Assembly: GCA_039545295.1 (NCBI GenBank)
Contig: BCIK01000004.1
Location: 559,389-623,388, forward strand
DNA length: 64,000 bases
Reading direction: 5' to 3'
From: Udeniomyces pyricola
Taxonomy: Eukaryota; Basidiomycota; Tremellomycetes; Cystofilobasidiales; Mrakiaceae
The first letter of the stretch is position 1. The number at the start of each line of letters is the position of its first letter. Shown here piece after piece: positions 34,925 through 48,000 of this stretch. The notes below the pieces were generated by a model. The model made no database searches. It saw only the letters and a list, made by a program, of their open reading frames with translations, and had not been told where the DNA came from. Both the position numbers and the translations under genes were made by a program.

Positions 34925-36027
34925 GATCGTGTGCGGTATGGGCTGTGGGTTGAAGGTGGCAGGAAGAGATGGAGCCCGGAATAGATTTTGGATGGTATGG
35001 GCGATAGAAAAAGAGGTTGATGGCAGTTGGGAGGAGAGGGGGGCAATCGAATCAACTGAAGGAAGTTTGCGAGTTGAGAATGACGAGCTGCAGGGACGTC
35101 GTCGGTTGCGAAGGGGACGGAAGGAGGTTAAACCCATGGACCGATCCAGACTTTGATGACGCACTTGGGTTCTTTTTGTTCCCATTGTTATAGATCATCG
35201 CGTCGATCCTCGATCCCTCACGTGCTGCAGCTGTCGGAGCCTGCTATAGATCGGACTCAGTATAGGACTGTGAGCGAATATTCACTGGCAACGTGGCGAC
35301 TCTGACAATCTTGAGTGTTGATGCGTTGGCGGCCAGACGAGTGACCATGCCGAGTCCAAAGGGGGGCCGGGTTGGCCGGTGGCCGGTGGATGGATTGATG
35401 GGACCTGATAGGAATTGGGATGAGCGCGATGAGCCAGGCCGAGTAAACGATGAACTTGGGTGAACGCGCATCTGAGCAAGCAGGACTTGGATTGACTCAC
35501 TCAAACTCACTGATAATAAATAATGATGCACGCAAACGCGTGATCTGGCCACTGATGTGATTCATACGGGCTCTCCTCCGTGCAACAGCATAATGATCTT
35601 GACGCTTCCAGACCATACGCGTCCTGCAAGACAGCTAACAATAAACGCAAGGAAGACATGCGAGGTTTGAGAATGTTTTTTCGGACAGTCACGACGACCC
35701 ATCAACGTGATGAGCCGTCAAAACTCAACGAAGCAAAGGGATAAGATGGGGAGTGGAAAAAGATGACAGAAGAGATTTCTCCATCCTTTAGTACAAGGCT
35801 TCGTCTACAGGATAAAAGACAAGATTGCGTGGAGGAAGGAGCGATCACTGCAGCCCTGATCTCCCTTGAACCCGAAGGAACAAGACAGATCAGGACCTCA
35901 GCGACTAGAAGGTATACTCCCCTCCAGTTTGTCGGCTAGAGAGTGAGCGTGACTCTTCCACTGAAAGTTGGCCCCCACGGCGGTAGGCATCCCCGAAGGG
36001 TAAGCGGGCGGCTAGGCAATAATCAAG

Positions 36028-36058
<31 letters not shown>

Positions 36059-36706
36059 GGAATGAGTGAGGGAAGAGGAATGGGAAAAGAGGAAGAGGTG
36101 AACAAAGAGAGAGCAGGAAAGACGAGGTTTGAAAGCGAAGCCTGCAAGCAGATTCGAGCGGGTATCTGAGAGGGGCAGCGTAATCTTGGAGAATCGGGGG
36201 GGAACAGGTGAGGGAGTCAAGGCAGAGCGGACATGATGTGGTGAGTGGATAGAATGAAGAATGATAGGAAACCTCGAGGAACTTTGAACGAAAAGAGCAA
36301 AGTGCTCAAACCGCGTCGCCAGGGAGACACCTCTTTCACTCCGAGCTCAACGATGGGTGCTGGAAATCCCCAGAATCGCACCTGATCAACAGGCTGAATT
36401 GGTTGACGTCGTGCGCATCGGTTAGGAGATTGCTGCAGGCCATTGCCAGAGTCAACTCTGTTTGGAGCTATTTTTCCACATAGCTCTCTCTCTCTCTGTA
36501 TGACGTCGTACAAGTATCAAGCCTGAACGCGACCCACGACGTCGTGAGCTGTACTATCACTCTGGATGTTTATGAGAACATTGCATGAGCCCATGCGCAT
36601 GAGCAGCGCCGGCCGCTTGAGTCATCGACGGCCGACTCCTCGACCATCTCGACCATCATCCACCAACGCGTCCTCTCGACATCTCCCCCCTTTCCTTCAC
36701 CCGCTC
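34925..36706. other. Divergent intergenic region, 1.8 kb
   Basis: Lies between the aquaporin and APS2 start codons. A run of about 28 T occurs at 36031-36058 and CT/GA tracts around 36080-36120 and 36484-36498. Open frames on both strands are short and have no family motif. Expected to hold both promoters; no gene recognised. Confidence 0.55.
36031..36058 (+). repeat. T28 homopolymer
   Basis: About 28 consecutive T in the aquaporin-APS2 intergenic region. Such poly(dA:dT) tracts exclude nucleosomes in fungal promoters; exact length is uncertain. Confidence 0.8.
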
Positions 36707-37871
36707 ATGATCAGATTCATCCTCATCCAAAACCGACAGGGAAAGACTCGTCTCTCAAAGTGGTATGTCCCCTTTGAGGACGATGAAAAGGTCAGTTTCG
36801 CCCTCCCACCACTCCCTTCGCCTTCGCGCGCCGTCCTGCTCTCCATCGATCCTTGTTCTCAGTTCCGTCGATACCATGCGTATACTCACAACGACTTACT
36901 CCATCCACATCGGTCGACCGGCCGATAGGTTCGACTACGCGGTGAAGTTCACAGGCTGATAGCCCCTCGAGACCAGAAGTATCAGTCCAACTTTGTCGAG
37001 GTGAGTCCATCTTGTCCCTTACGCAGGCACAGCGCGACACGAAACTCGCGACCATCCCTCTTGATGTACCTTATCGTGTCTAGGGTGAAGAAGAGACAGA
37101 AGAAGAAGAAGATCGTTTTGATCCTGACGCATTTGTGGCTTATATCCTGGCTTGCTTTGGTCCAGTTCCGAAACTACAAAATCGTCTACCGGTCCGTAGG
37201 AACGCATCACCCTTGGCGCTACCACACACACGCTTTCGAGATTGAAGTAGCGTAGCTGATGCTCGACCCTCCCTACTCTCGCACCTAAGTCGTTACGCAG
37301 GTCTCTTCTTCTGTGTCTGTGTGGACTCAAACGACAACGAATTGGCTTACCTCGAAGCAATCCATCTCTTTGTCGAAGTCTTGGGTCAGTTCTCTATCCT
37401 GACTATGTATTCTTGGTTCACTTTCCCTCCTTGGTCTCGGTCCTAACGGGGAAAGACTTGTCGGAGCGAAATTCTTCAAGACGGTGGACCATGGAGGAAA
37501 ATGGACAACGTGTTGTGATATAGGCGTATATCGAACCAGAGCTTGAACTGACGCGTCGACTGTTTGCATTTATGGAATATCCCATTTTTGGCATCACATC
37601 CCACTCCTCAATTTTCTATTCTGACAAATGCCCTACTCGTCCTCACTCTCTTACCTTCGTTGTCCTCCAATCCTGATCAAACCCCTCTTCTCGTTCAAAC
37701 GAAACCTGTGCTGTAGATGCGTTCTTTCAAAACGTTTGCGAGCTAGATTTGGTCTTCAACTTTTACAAGGTTTACGCCATCCTTGACGAAGTCTTCCTGG
37801 CGGGTGAGATCGAGGAGACATCCAAGAACGTCGTCCTCGATCGGCTGGACTACCTGGAGAAGCTCGAGTAA
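36707..37871 (+). CDS. APS2: AP-2 adaptor complex sigma subunit
   Basis: Small (sigma) subunit of the clathrin adaptor AP-2, acting in endocytosis at the plasma membrane. Five exons join in phase: 36707-36790, 36929-37000, 37166-37191, 37290-37384 and 37717-37871. The product has about 143 residues, the family length. The longin fold is plain: [100 protein letters not shown] and [20 protein letters not shown], ending RLDYLEKLE. The [14 protein letters not shown] stretch and the C terminus favour AP-2 sigma over AP-1 or AP-3 sigma. Exon 3 is only 26 bases. Confidence 0.96.
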
Positions 37872-38523
37872 GCGAAAGGAGAAGATCTCTCCCCCCCCCC
37901 CCTTTCCCCTTCTTTCCTCAAGAGATCGCAATGGTCAAAGAAGAAGGAGCTTGAGGGGGCGGTGGGTGGAGAGGCCGGTTTTTTTTGGGAGGAATGATGA
38001 GAAGAGAAGGAGTACGAGCTGTTTGCTTTGGTTGACGCACTCATCTGGGGCGGGTGTGTCAAGCTGAGGTCGCTGACGTGGGGGAGAGATGAGAGAGTTG
38101 ATGAAACTACGACGATCTTTATGACATTTCACGATCATTAATTAACGAGGAGGAATAGCCATATCGAGTGTCATAGGTATGCTAGGCATGAGAATGATGC
38201 ACGTGATAGAGAAGAACTAACTAGGTTGTGAAGGTAAAGGGGCAAGAAAAGTTGATGATCAGCTACTCATATACGTGGATTGATCCTGTATTCATACAAC
38301 GTAATTGCTGCAGCTGCTGTTGGCTGCCCTGTCATAATTATTTGGTTATTTCATTTTCATCACATGATACGCAAACGCGGCGCCTGCTCGCGGGGCATCC
38401 AACATGAGTCTACTTTGAGTTGGCGTGAGCGTTCTCTCCCCTTTCTCCATCTGTCCTGCCTGCCTCTACTTCACTTCGCTACTTCCCACAGTTTCCATTC
38501 CCTTCAACCCACTTTTATCCATC
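37872..38523. other. Intergenic
   Basis: 652 bases between APS2 and the LEA-like gene, both on the plus strand. It contains a C homopolymer near 37891-37900. No gene seen. Confidence 0.6.
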
Positions 38524-40170
38524 ATGTCCGCCTTCCTCCGGTCCACCGCCCGACGAGCCACTCCTTCGCTCCGCTCCAACCTTGCCTCCAAGCCCTCTTC
38601 GCTTGTTTCCAAGCGATTCGCCAGTTCCGGCCACCACGCCCCTCATGAAATGGGGTTCTCCCTCAAGAACGACTGGATGGTACGTTTGATCCTCGTTCTC
38701 CGTATCTATCTGTATACCATCGCCCCTCGAGCTTCCACTTATCCGGCTCCCATGCACTAACGCCCACGGCCTGTCCGTTCTTTTCTTCAGTGGATGACCG
38801 GCGCCACCCTCTTCACCGTCCCCGCCGTACGTCGGACTCCATCTCTTTTTCCGCTTGCTTCCGTTCTTTGCTCTCGATGGAGGACGCGCTGCCTCTATCT
38901 CTGGGCTTCTCATTCGAGTGTCTTTCATACCAACCACAGCATCTCATCCTCAGTCGTTTGCTTACTGGAACGAGATGCCAGGGCGCTGTGTCTAACATCT
39001 GCAACATCCATTGACATCCCCAACCTGCTTTTCTCTTCCCCTCCCCCTTTCCCTTCCCTCTTCTTCCTTCAATTCCGTCTGTTCTTTGACATACGTAAAC
39101 GCTTCAGGTCGTTTACCTTTGGGAACAGATCACGTCCTCTCCTGCCTACGGAGGTGACGCTCACGGTCACGGTCACGGTCACGATGACGCCCACGAGGCT
39201 GCTGAGCACGTCGAGGAGGCCGCCGAGGAGGCTACCGAGGCCGCCGAGGACAAGGTTGAGGAGGTGAAGGAGAAGGCTGGCGATGTCAAGGAGGCCGCCC
39301 AAGACAAGGCTCAGGAGCTCAAGGAGTCCGCTCAGGACAAGGCTTCGGAGCTCAAGGGCCAGGCCGAGACCAAGGTCGATGAGGCCAAGGAGAAGGCTTC
39401 GGACATCAAGAGCCAAGTCGAGGACAAGGTTGAGGAGGGTAAGGCCAAGGCCTCGGATCTCAAGGAGAAGGCCGCCGACGCGTATGAACAGGGCAAGGAC
39501 AAGGCCTCGGAGGCTTACGAGCAGGGCAAGGCCAAGGCCAACGAGGCCTACGAGCAGGGCAAGGAGAAGGCTTCCGTCAGTTTGCCCCTCAGCTTGCATT
39601 TTTATCTCGTCTTTCCGACCTTGTTCTGTTTCGCATCGGGATGGGCTTGTTCCTGCGAGTTGATGAATGTTGCTGTCTCGCCCATCGCACGCACTGAACG
39701 CCGTTCTTTCTTTCCTTCTCACTTTGCTTTCTTCTATCCCTTGATTTTCTAGGAGCTCAAGGACAAGCTTACCGGCGCTGCATCGTCGGCTAAGGAGACT
39801 GCCGAGTCTAAGGCGTCTGAGGCCAAGGAGGTTGTTTCGTCTAAGGCGCAGGAGGCCAAGGAGACTGTTGAGTCGAAAGCTTCGGACGCCGCCGACTCGG
39901 CCGAGGTTACTGCTGAGTCCGTCAAGCAGGCTGTCGCTGAGGAGGAGCAGCAGGTCAGTAGGAGTCTCTCTCTCTCTCTCTCCTTTCGCGTTGGACAAGA
40001 GAGGCCGGGATACATGCAGAACCAGGGGGTTGCAAAGACCAGTGCTGACCCTACTTTAAAAAAAAATGATGATTGTATCCTTTACTTATCGTCATGTACA
40101 GACCTCTGACCAGGACCCCAAGTTGGCCTTTGAGCGCGAAGAGAGGACCGGTGGAGCCAAGACTGACTAG
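38524..40170 (+). CDS. LEA-like mitochondrial membrane protein with 11-residue-type repeats
   Basis: No characterised homologue is recognised, but the architecture is clear. Exons 38524-38679, 38791-38826, 39108-39575, 39753-39953 and 40102-40170 join in phase. The N terminus MSAFLRSTARRATPSLRSNL up to KRFASSGHHAPHE is a typical mitochondrial presequence. It is followed by one membrane helix (WMWMTGATLFTVPAVVYLWE). A His-rich patch (GDAHGHGHGHDDAHE) comes next, coded by a (CACGGT)n tract at about 39161-39185. About 180 residues of amphipathic helix follow, with repeats such as AEDKVEEVKEKAGDVKEAAQ and the near-identical AYEQGKDKASE, AYEQGKAKANE and AYEQGKEKASE. This is the Lys/Glu/Ala-rich pattern of group 3 LEA and apolipoprotein-like proteins. 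A role in membrane or desiccation protection inside mitochondria is inferred from composition. Confidence 0.7.
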
Positions 40171-41097
40171 AAGGCATGCATGCGGTCACCTGTTGAGAAG
40201 GACTAACGGAGGACCATGGTTGTTGGGTTGAAAGGGGGTAGCATTTCAAATAGGACGGCAGGCTGCTCGCATCAATGGGGTCGAAGAAGTTGGTGATGAA
40301 AAGGTTGCTTGTGGCAACGCAGGAATGTTTCTTGTTGAATGATGTATTGATTCTGTTGTCGTGTGTGTTGAAGTGTTGAAGCGTTACATTGGGGAAGAAA
40401 CTGAAGTGAAAGGTTCATACGTTCATGAGTGTACATATATAGTACTGGTTAGTTCTTCGACTTGGACGCATTTACATGTGGTCGATGTCGATGGCAGAGG
40501 GAAATCTATAATTGGCCGAGGATCGAGGGTCGAGATATATATGATCGATGAGCGTGGATGGCTCGTCATAATTGATCGAACCGCGTATTGAATGAAGATC
40601 TGATATCTCTGGATGAACGCCGCACGACGTACGTACGACGTACGACGCTCGGCTTGTTCCCCGCGGATTTCCCCTTGAAACTACTGCAAGTCCAACTTGA
40701 ATTGGCCCGGGCGTCGTTTCCGCTTCGTCGTGTTTCCTCCCCTTTCCCTATCAACTCCCCAAACCCTCTTCGACTCTTGGACCGTCATTTGACTCTTGCA
40801 TTCCGCTCTCAGCTTATTTCAGCCCGTACCACTCGTCTCCATCAGCCCGGCCTTGCACTGTCTCCATCACACAACACACACAATACCAAAGCGAGACGCA
40901 AACCTTAGAGCTTCCACCCAGCTGTCTACCAACCACGCCCCCTTCCCCGGCCGCCCTCTTCCACTCACCACATTCCGAACACTCATTCAAGTTCTTGCCC
41001 TCTGCACCAGCATAGTTCATACACCTCATCGAATCTTTCAAACACCCGTCTACCACCTCTCTTCTCCTTCCCCCCTCCCCCCCTCCTTTGCAACATC
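40171..41097. other. Intergenic
   Basis: 927 bases between the LEA-like gene and the secreted glycoprotein gene. The last 350 bases are pyrimidine-rich, typical of a fungal promoter and 5' leader. No gene seen. Confidence 0.55.
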
Positions 41098-43857
41098 ATG
41101 CTCTCCACTCTTCTTCTCACCCTTCTGGCCTCAACCGTCATCCCAACCCCGTCCTGCGCCGCAAGCTTCCCGGCGCCGGCTCCACCTACGAGCCCTTCGA
41201 CTTTGACCGCCCAACCCTCGACGTCATCAGAGCAAGCTGCCAATGCTGTTGTCCACTCGGGGCCCAGCCGGAGAAGTGGAAAAGGCTATGAGGATCCGAG
41301 AAATGATGGAGGGACAATGCTCACTGTACGTGGCTGCTTTGAATCGCCGTCAGCTCAGCGGAAGAATGGCCGCTGATGTGTCATCATCGTCATCATCGTC
41401 CGAGATACCGACGCATGGCGTGGAGTGTGATAAGACGCCAAGGTGTATGCTGTTCGATACTGACCCTGTCTATTTGTTCTTTTATCCCACGTCTTCCTTC
41501 ATCCATCTCTCGACATGTTACTCTCGTACTTGATCATTTCAAATGACGACAACTCATCTTGCACGCTCTCGATCTTACCCCTTGTCTCATCGCTGCCCTT
41601 TTCACGTCTCATAGACGGTCGAAGATACTTACCCCGTTCGTCTCTCACCATGCTATCTCGCACTGGTTTGCACTCACTATTCGCTTGTCTTTTGCTCCAA
41701 ACCGGGACCTGACCTTGTTCCAACCTATGATACTCCACCCTGCGTCGTGCTATCTTCCCTTATTTCAGGCCGGTCTCGGCGAGCCCCTCAACATCATCAT
41801 TTCTGGCAATTCGGACACCGCCGTGCTTGTGGACTCGGAAGAAGACGGAGGATTCCGAAACTACTTCCTGTAAGACTTCAAAATATCCACCTTACGAAGA
41901 CAGGAAAGGAGAAGATATGGGTCTGCTCTGCGCGAACTAGGGGAGCCAGCCGAACAAAGACCAATAGCGGGAATCACTCTTTGAACTCCATCCTTGCGCC
42001 GTATCTCTCCTTCCATCACCCTCATCATTCGAACTACGAACAAATCATGTCGTGGCCACCCAGCTCTCATCCTAACCTTAGCTGGAGCCTATCCTCGATG
42101 ATCGGCTTGCCATACATGTCTGCGGTGGAGGACCAACTGACCTTCCTCCGGTTTCCTCGTGTGACTTTAGATCCCTCAACTTTTCCTCAGAGTGCCTGAA
42201 TGTGTACAACCCAGGCGGCCAAAAAGCCAACCTAGGTGATGGTCAGGGTCTACGTACGTCTGAAGATCCGCGTTTCATCATTTCCTCGCTATGCCACCTC
42301 TGACTCAACACAAGTACTCACTTGACAACCTTCTCCCCTCCCCTTTTCTCCCCTTTTCGGATAATTCTTGCGTACAGTGAATCAGACGGCCGAGATTCGA
42401 TACAACTTTGGAGACTATTACTTTGGAACTTGCCGGGAGACCTTCAGTCAGTTCCCATCTCGGTATCAATAACGGTTTCAAGCGAGGGGGACGAATAGAG
42501 TGCTGACTCACCTTTACGTCCTGGTTTCGATTTTTCCGTTGTGTCTTGCTTGCATCAGACGGCGGAGGACACTTTAGGTATTGGACTCAAAAGACGACGG
42601 GTGCTTACTTTATGGCGTGAGTTCCCCATTGGCAACAGGTTGTTTCTCGCCAACAGTTTGGTGCATTGCGTAGTATTCTGACGATGTCGTGATTTTTGTG
42701 ACCGAACGTCTCGTTTTAATCGACCGTCGAGAAGAGCGTCGATGGAGATGGATCTATCGAGTGAGTAACTGATGTTTGGTTTGTTGTTCAAGTTGAGATT
42801 CAGAATGCCTGAGTAGCGGAACTGATGACTGACGTTCGTTCCCATCATGCCTCTCATTCTCAACGAACAAACAATGAAATTGCCGATTTCTCAGAAGGAC
42901 ATGATATCATTCCCAACGGCGTAAGTCCGATGCTCGAGCGTCTCACTTTGAACTCCCGGCATGGCCCTCGGAAGAGTTTGTCACTGACAGTAACACTTTT
43001 CTACTGTTATCTAATCACTTCCTCCTTTTCGCTCCTTCTCGTCGGCCTGGTTCTCAGTACGATCTCGGGCGGGATGAGATTGTTGGGTACGCTGTCTATG
43101 GCAACACCTCGCTCACGATCCCGACGCTCAACGTGACGAACCAGACGACATTCTTTGGCTCGACGAGTTACAACAAGTACGTTGGAAACCCGGCGCAATT
43201 GTGGACGAAGGGGGAAGTGGGAGGGGACTGATATTCTGATTCGAGAGCTGAGGAAGGTTCGAGATGCGTAGCTGATGCGTGGATGTGTGTTCGCTTTGTT
43301 TTTTTCTTCTCTCGTTGACGTCGCGTGCGGCCGAGCAGTTACACCTACCTGACCTCTGTCGAATACGTCTCAAATCTATTGAGCAACTCCTCCGGTAAGA
43401 TTTCGTTTCGCTTGTCTTCTTCTCATCTGCCTGGCAACCGTAACGATGTCCTCTAACACACACACACCTCTTATCTTCTTTTACCTCGTCACCACTGTAG
43501 ATGGTATCAACCACTACTTGACCGTTGAGGAGGATGGTCGGCCGGCCATCGATGGGCTCGTCGCTGTGTTCACCATCAAAATTACTGCTTCCCCCGCCGT
43601 GTAAGTTGTTGTCTATCGTCGACCCTGAAAGAGTCGCGGTTTTGGTTGGCTTGTGAATGAAAGATTGACCCTTGGATCCCCCCCCCCTTCCTCTCCCTCT
43701 TGGCTCTCTATGCTTATCATTTCTTTCGGATTTTATCGCCGTTAGCCTCACGACCGCCATCTCTTCGTCCTTCCGCACGCTTAGCATGCCCTCAACAGGC
43801 CTCATCTTCCCTTTCGCTTCCAGCTTGTTCTTCCTCGTTTCCATCGCCTTCCTTTAG
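41098..43857 (+). CDS. Secreted, probably GPI-anchored glycoprotein of unknown function
   Basis: I do not know a function; the pattern recalls a widespread fungal family of uncharacterised secreted proteins. A signal peptide (MLSTLLLTLLASTVIPTPSC) begins the protein, followed by a Pro/Ser/Thr-rich stretch. Conserved-looking exons follow: GEPLNIIISGNSDTAVLVDS with GGFRNYFL; SLNFSSECLNVYNPGGQKA with NLGDGQG; VNQTAEIRYNFGDYYFGTCR; DGGGHFRYWTQKTTGAYFMA; GHDIIPNG then YDLGRDEIVGYAVYGNTSL; and YTYLTSVEYVSNLLSNSSDG with INHYLTVEEDGRPAIDGLVA. The last exon adds a Ser-rich stem and a hydrophobic end (STGLIFPFASSLFFLVSIAF) that looks like a GPI signal. Several N-x-S/T sites are present. I could not settle every exon between 41300 and 42900. 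The region is intron-dense. Confidence 0.65.
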
Positions 43858-45022
43858 ATGCGCTGCTTCAGCCTTGCCACTTCAACAACCCATTTGTCTA
43901 CCTAGCTTCTTTTTTGCCTCCCTACCTCTCTCTCTTGTTTTCTCTCATTTTCGCCCCCTCACCTTCTCACTCGATCGAAGCAATTCTCGACCTGGACCTC
44001 ATATCTTTTCTTTTCGCCGCTTTCTTTGACGTTTCCTTTTCGCTTGCTCGCTCGCTCGCCGCTTGTGTATCTATTTGTGTTTCCTTTCAATTTTCACATC
44101 GTTCCTTTTCCCCTATCTCTCTTTCTCCCCACAAAAAAACAACAACAACAGTACCAAAGAAGCAAAAACATAGACATCATCCAGCCACTTCATACACTCA
44201 CTCGTCAAGCCTTTCATCTGGTTGCTTCGTTCATCCCGCCTTCACCTGGCCGGCCTTTAGATGGGTCGTTTGTTTGCTTTCTTCTTCCATTCATCTTTTC
44301 TTCTTTCACTCCCATCCCAAGTCTCCCCAAGATTTTCCTCCTCACCACCTCTCCTTCCCCATTCCTTTGTCTTCTGATCTTGCCTCCCCTTGACTCAACT
44401 CCCCTTCTCTTTCTGTCAACTTCCAGTTTTCCCTTTCTCTAGATTTCTCCCCTTCATTTCTTCCATCCTGAGACTATCGTTCCCTATCGCTCTCCCCGAC
44501 CCTTGATCGTTCCCCCCTCCTTTTCCTTCAGTAGCTGTATAGAGAGCTTCTTTCCATTCTGCCTAGACCCCCCCCCCATTTCCCCTTTTGCCTTTTTTTT
44601 TTACGAAGATGCATGCTGCAATATGATGATTCCCTTCCTCTGCATGCACTCAGAATCCGGTCATATCCCTTCTTTCGTTGATGGTTTCAGTGTGTTCCAC
44701 TTCGAGGTCTGCAGTCGGAGTCAATGACTTCAATGTCTGACGACTACCTCCAAGCTGAAAAATTGTCGAGATGATCGATGCAGGTGGTAGAATACATATA
44801 GATTGTACTAAGAGCCACGACGCAACATCGACAAGCCATCCCTATAAAGCTGCAGGGGCCATCGAAAACGAATGAAATTAGAAAAAGACAAGACCAATTC
44901 ATCGTTTACACAGCCATGCAAGAGGCTCCGCTCGAAATTCAGCGTCGGGGTTCCCCCCCCCCCCCCTTCCTCCTCCACCACCTTCCCTCTTCCCTACCAC
45001 ACACCCGCCCGTTCGCTCCAAC
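43858..45022. other. Intergenic, strongly pyrimidine-rich
   Basis: 1165 bases between the secreted glycoprotein and BMS1. From about 43860 to 44600 the plus strand is mostly C/T, giving long but motif-free open frames. No gene recognised; the right end should be the BMS1 promoter and leader. Confidence 0.55.
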
Positions 45023-48000
45023 ATGGAACGACCCGCCAAAGCTCATCGCGCTCCCCAATCCGGTCGAGGTGCCGAGAAGAAGGCCGTTGCCAAGGACAAG
45101 GATGGGAACAAAGTCGAGAAGAAGAAGGGGTTCAATGAGAAGGTTAGTCTGGGGCAAGGGGGAACTTGACGTCGAGCTAGGAATAGGAGACGAGGATAGA
45201 CGAACCAGTCGATTGGTTGCTCCGTCAGTAGGATAGATGGGTATGATAAGCTAGATGTGGCTGAGTTGGTTCGACTGAGAGCGATTGACATGCGTAGTAC
45301 AGCAGTCAGAGGCTTGATCGACTGACTATATTGGTCCCACCACGACATGCGTTTCCTGACTTCCCTCCATATGCACTGCTGCTGACGCACACGTCTCCTT
45401 CAACCATCTATTCTCACCCACCTTCATCATCAGGCATTTGCCCCGACGTCTGGTCGCAACGCAAACCTCCAAGGACGTCGAAAAGCCGAGAAGGACCAGA
45501 CGCGACTCCACGTCCCGTTGGTGGATCGAACGCCCGATGATGAGCCGCCCCCTGTCGTCGTTGCGCTCGTTGGACCTCCCGGAGTAAGCAGCTTTGCCAA
45601 CTTCTTAGTTTGATGGGTGCGAGAATTGTGAAAAGGACCATTGACTGATGGTTTACTCCTTGTGTTCATCGGCCGATCTTCAGGTCGGCAAGTCGACACT
45701 CCTCAAGTCCCTGGTCAAACGATTCACCAAGCACAACCTTGGAGAAGTTCGAGGGCCTGTCACTGTTGTCTCAGGTGCGTGGTTATTTTCCTAATTCTAC
45801 GCGTCAAGATACGCTTCGACAAACTGGCCACTAAGGTTGGAAACTGATCGAACCTTTCTTTGCGTATGGTATCTTAACAGGCAAGCATCGTCGGTTGACT
45901 TTCATCGAGTGCGCCAACGACCTCAACGCCATGATTGATATCGCCAAGGTTGCCGACCTGGTCCTCTTGATGATCGATGGATCGTTCGGTTTCGAAATGG
46001 TGCGAAACGGTCCCGGCTCTACGTCACTTTCAATGTGTATTGCCTCGTTCACTCGCTTGACTGACACGTCCCACATTGCCCCGTTTCTCTCTCGTCTTTC
46101 CTTCTCTCCTCCTCCCTTTCGCATCATCAGGAAACTTTCGAATTCCTCAACATTCTTCAAGCTCATGGATTCCCTAAAGTTATCGGTGTCCTCACCCACC
46201 TCGACCTCATCAAGAAGACCGCGACGCTTCGCGCCCAAAAGAAGACGCTCAAGACGCGTTTCTGGAAGGAAATCTACCAAGGTGCCAAGCTGTTTTACCT
46301 CTCCGGTGTCCTCAACGGGAGATACCCGGATACGGAGATCATGAATCTATCGAGGTTCATCAGTGTGATGAAGTTTAGGCCTTTGGTCTTTAGGAACACG
46401 CGTGAGTTGGCACTTGCTGCTTGTTCTCTTCTTCTCTCCTTCTGATCCATGAGACGATCGAGAAGTCTATCGCGTCCATTTGCTTATGTCGTCTCTCGAT
46501 GTTGTCTTTTCTTTTCTTTCGAATGCTCTCAGATCCCTACCTTCTTGGAGATCGTCTCCAGGATTTGACTCCTCCTAACCTTCTTGCCGAGGATCCCAGG
46601 TTTGTTCTTGCTTCTTCACTCTCCTTGGCTTCTCCATCCATGTTTCCCTTCCTCTCTCTATCTCCCCCCCCCCTCCCCCCTTCCCCCCAACTCTTGCCCT
46701 GACTAACTCGACTTTCCTCTGAACTCCGCTTTGTTTTTCTTCTTTCTCACACCTTTCAGCATGGACCGAACTATCACCCTCTACGGTTATCTGCGAGGAA
46801 CAAACCTCCCTTCCCACGGCGCCCGGATTCACGTCCCCGGAGCGGGGGACCTCACCGTCTCCTCGATCGAGAAACTCAAAGACCCTTGCCCGCTTCCGAC
46901 GGCCGACGGGGAGAAGAGGAGGAAGATGGGCGAGAAGGGCAAGTTGATTCACGCGCCAATGAGTGATGTGGGAGGTGTCATGTTCGATAAGGTTAGTAGG
47001 AGAGTTCTCGGAAATGTTCTACAATCCCCTCGTGCATGATGAACGTCGCGTGCGATTCGGCTGACTTGTTTTTTTTTTCTCGTCATGACGATTAGGACGC
47101 TGTCTACGTCAACGTCATGGGATCGTTCACCAGGAGAAAAGAAGGCGAGGAACTTGATGAGGGAAGGAGGAATGGTAAGAATCTCTGATCTTTTGGTTTT
47201 ACTGAACTCCTCTGTTTGAAGAGTGTCTGGGACCTCGCGACAAAGGCTGATAATCCTTTATCAAACCCGTTGTTCTTTCTCTCTTCTCTCCTCCCGTCCC
47301 CCTTCCTCCCCTCCCTTCTTTCCTTTTTCGCAGTCTTCCAAGGAGAAGGTGAGCGAATGGTCATGGACCTTCAAGATGTCGGCCAGACGCTCGACGAGCA
47401 AATCGCCAACTCGAACATCCGACTCTTTGGCAACTCGTCTGCCCCGCTCACTGTTGGCCGAGCCCGTCGATCGGCTGGAGGAGGGGTTGATGATCTCGAG
47501 GATGCCGACATGGAAGGACTCGATGGAGACGAGGACGAAGATGCCGACGACTTTGACGGAGAGGAGGACTCGGAGATGGATGATTTCGAGGACGATGATG
47601 AGGACGATGAGGAAGAGGATGGTCAACCTCGAGCTTCGGGTTCCAAGCTCGTCAACACGGGTCGAACGTCCGGTCGAGTACGCCCCCAACTCCCTTCATC
47701 TTCATCTGCCGTCAAGGCGACTCGAGACGGTGACGAGGACGACGACTCGGCCTCGGACTCGGATGCCGACCTCGTGAGCGCGGGCAACTTCCTTCAGGAC
47801 GGTGCTGGGGTTGACATCTCGGACGACGAGGGCGACGACTTTGATGACGACGATGGAGCCGAGGACGTCCCCCGATGGAAGTCTGATCTTGCCGACAAGG
47901 CTCGGGCCGAGTTTGAAGGTCGCGTCAAGGCCAAGCCCCGCAACCTGATGAAGCTCATCTACCAATCTGACCTCTCACCCGATGAAATCCTCGCTGGTTC

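Noticed and set aside
39069..39998. 309-codon minus-strand open frame, Leu-rich
   Set aside because: It is the antisense of the Lys/Glu/Ala repeats of the LEA-like gene. The plus strand has in-phase exons, splice sites and a presequence; the minus frame simply reads AAG/GAG codons backwards as Leu.
43860..44450. Two long overlapping plus-strand open frames (about 140-160 codons)
   Set aside because: They are rich in Ser, Phe, Leu and Pro because the DNA is mostly C/T; no start context, splice pattern or motif supports a gene.
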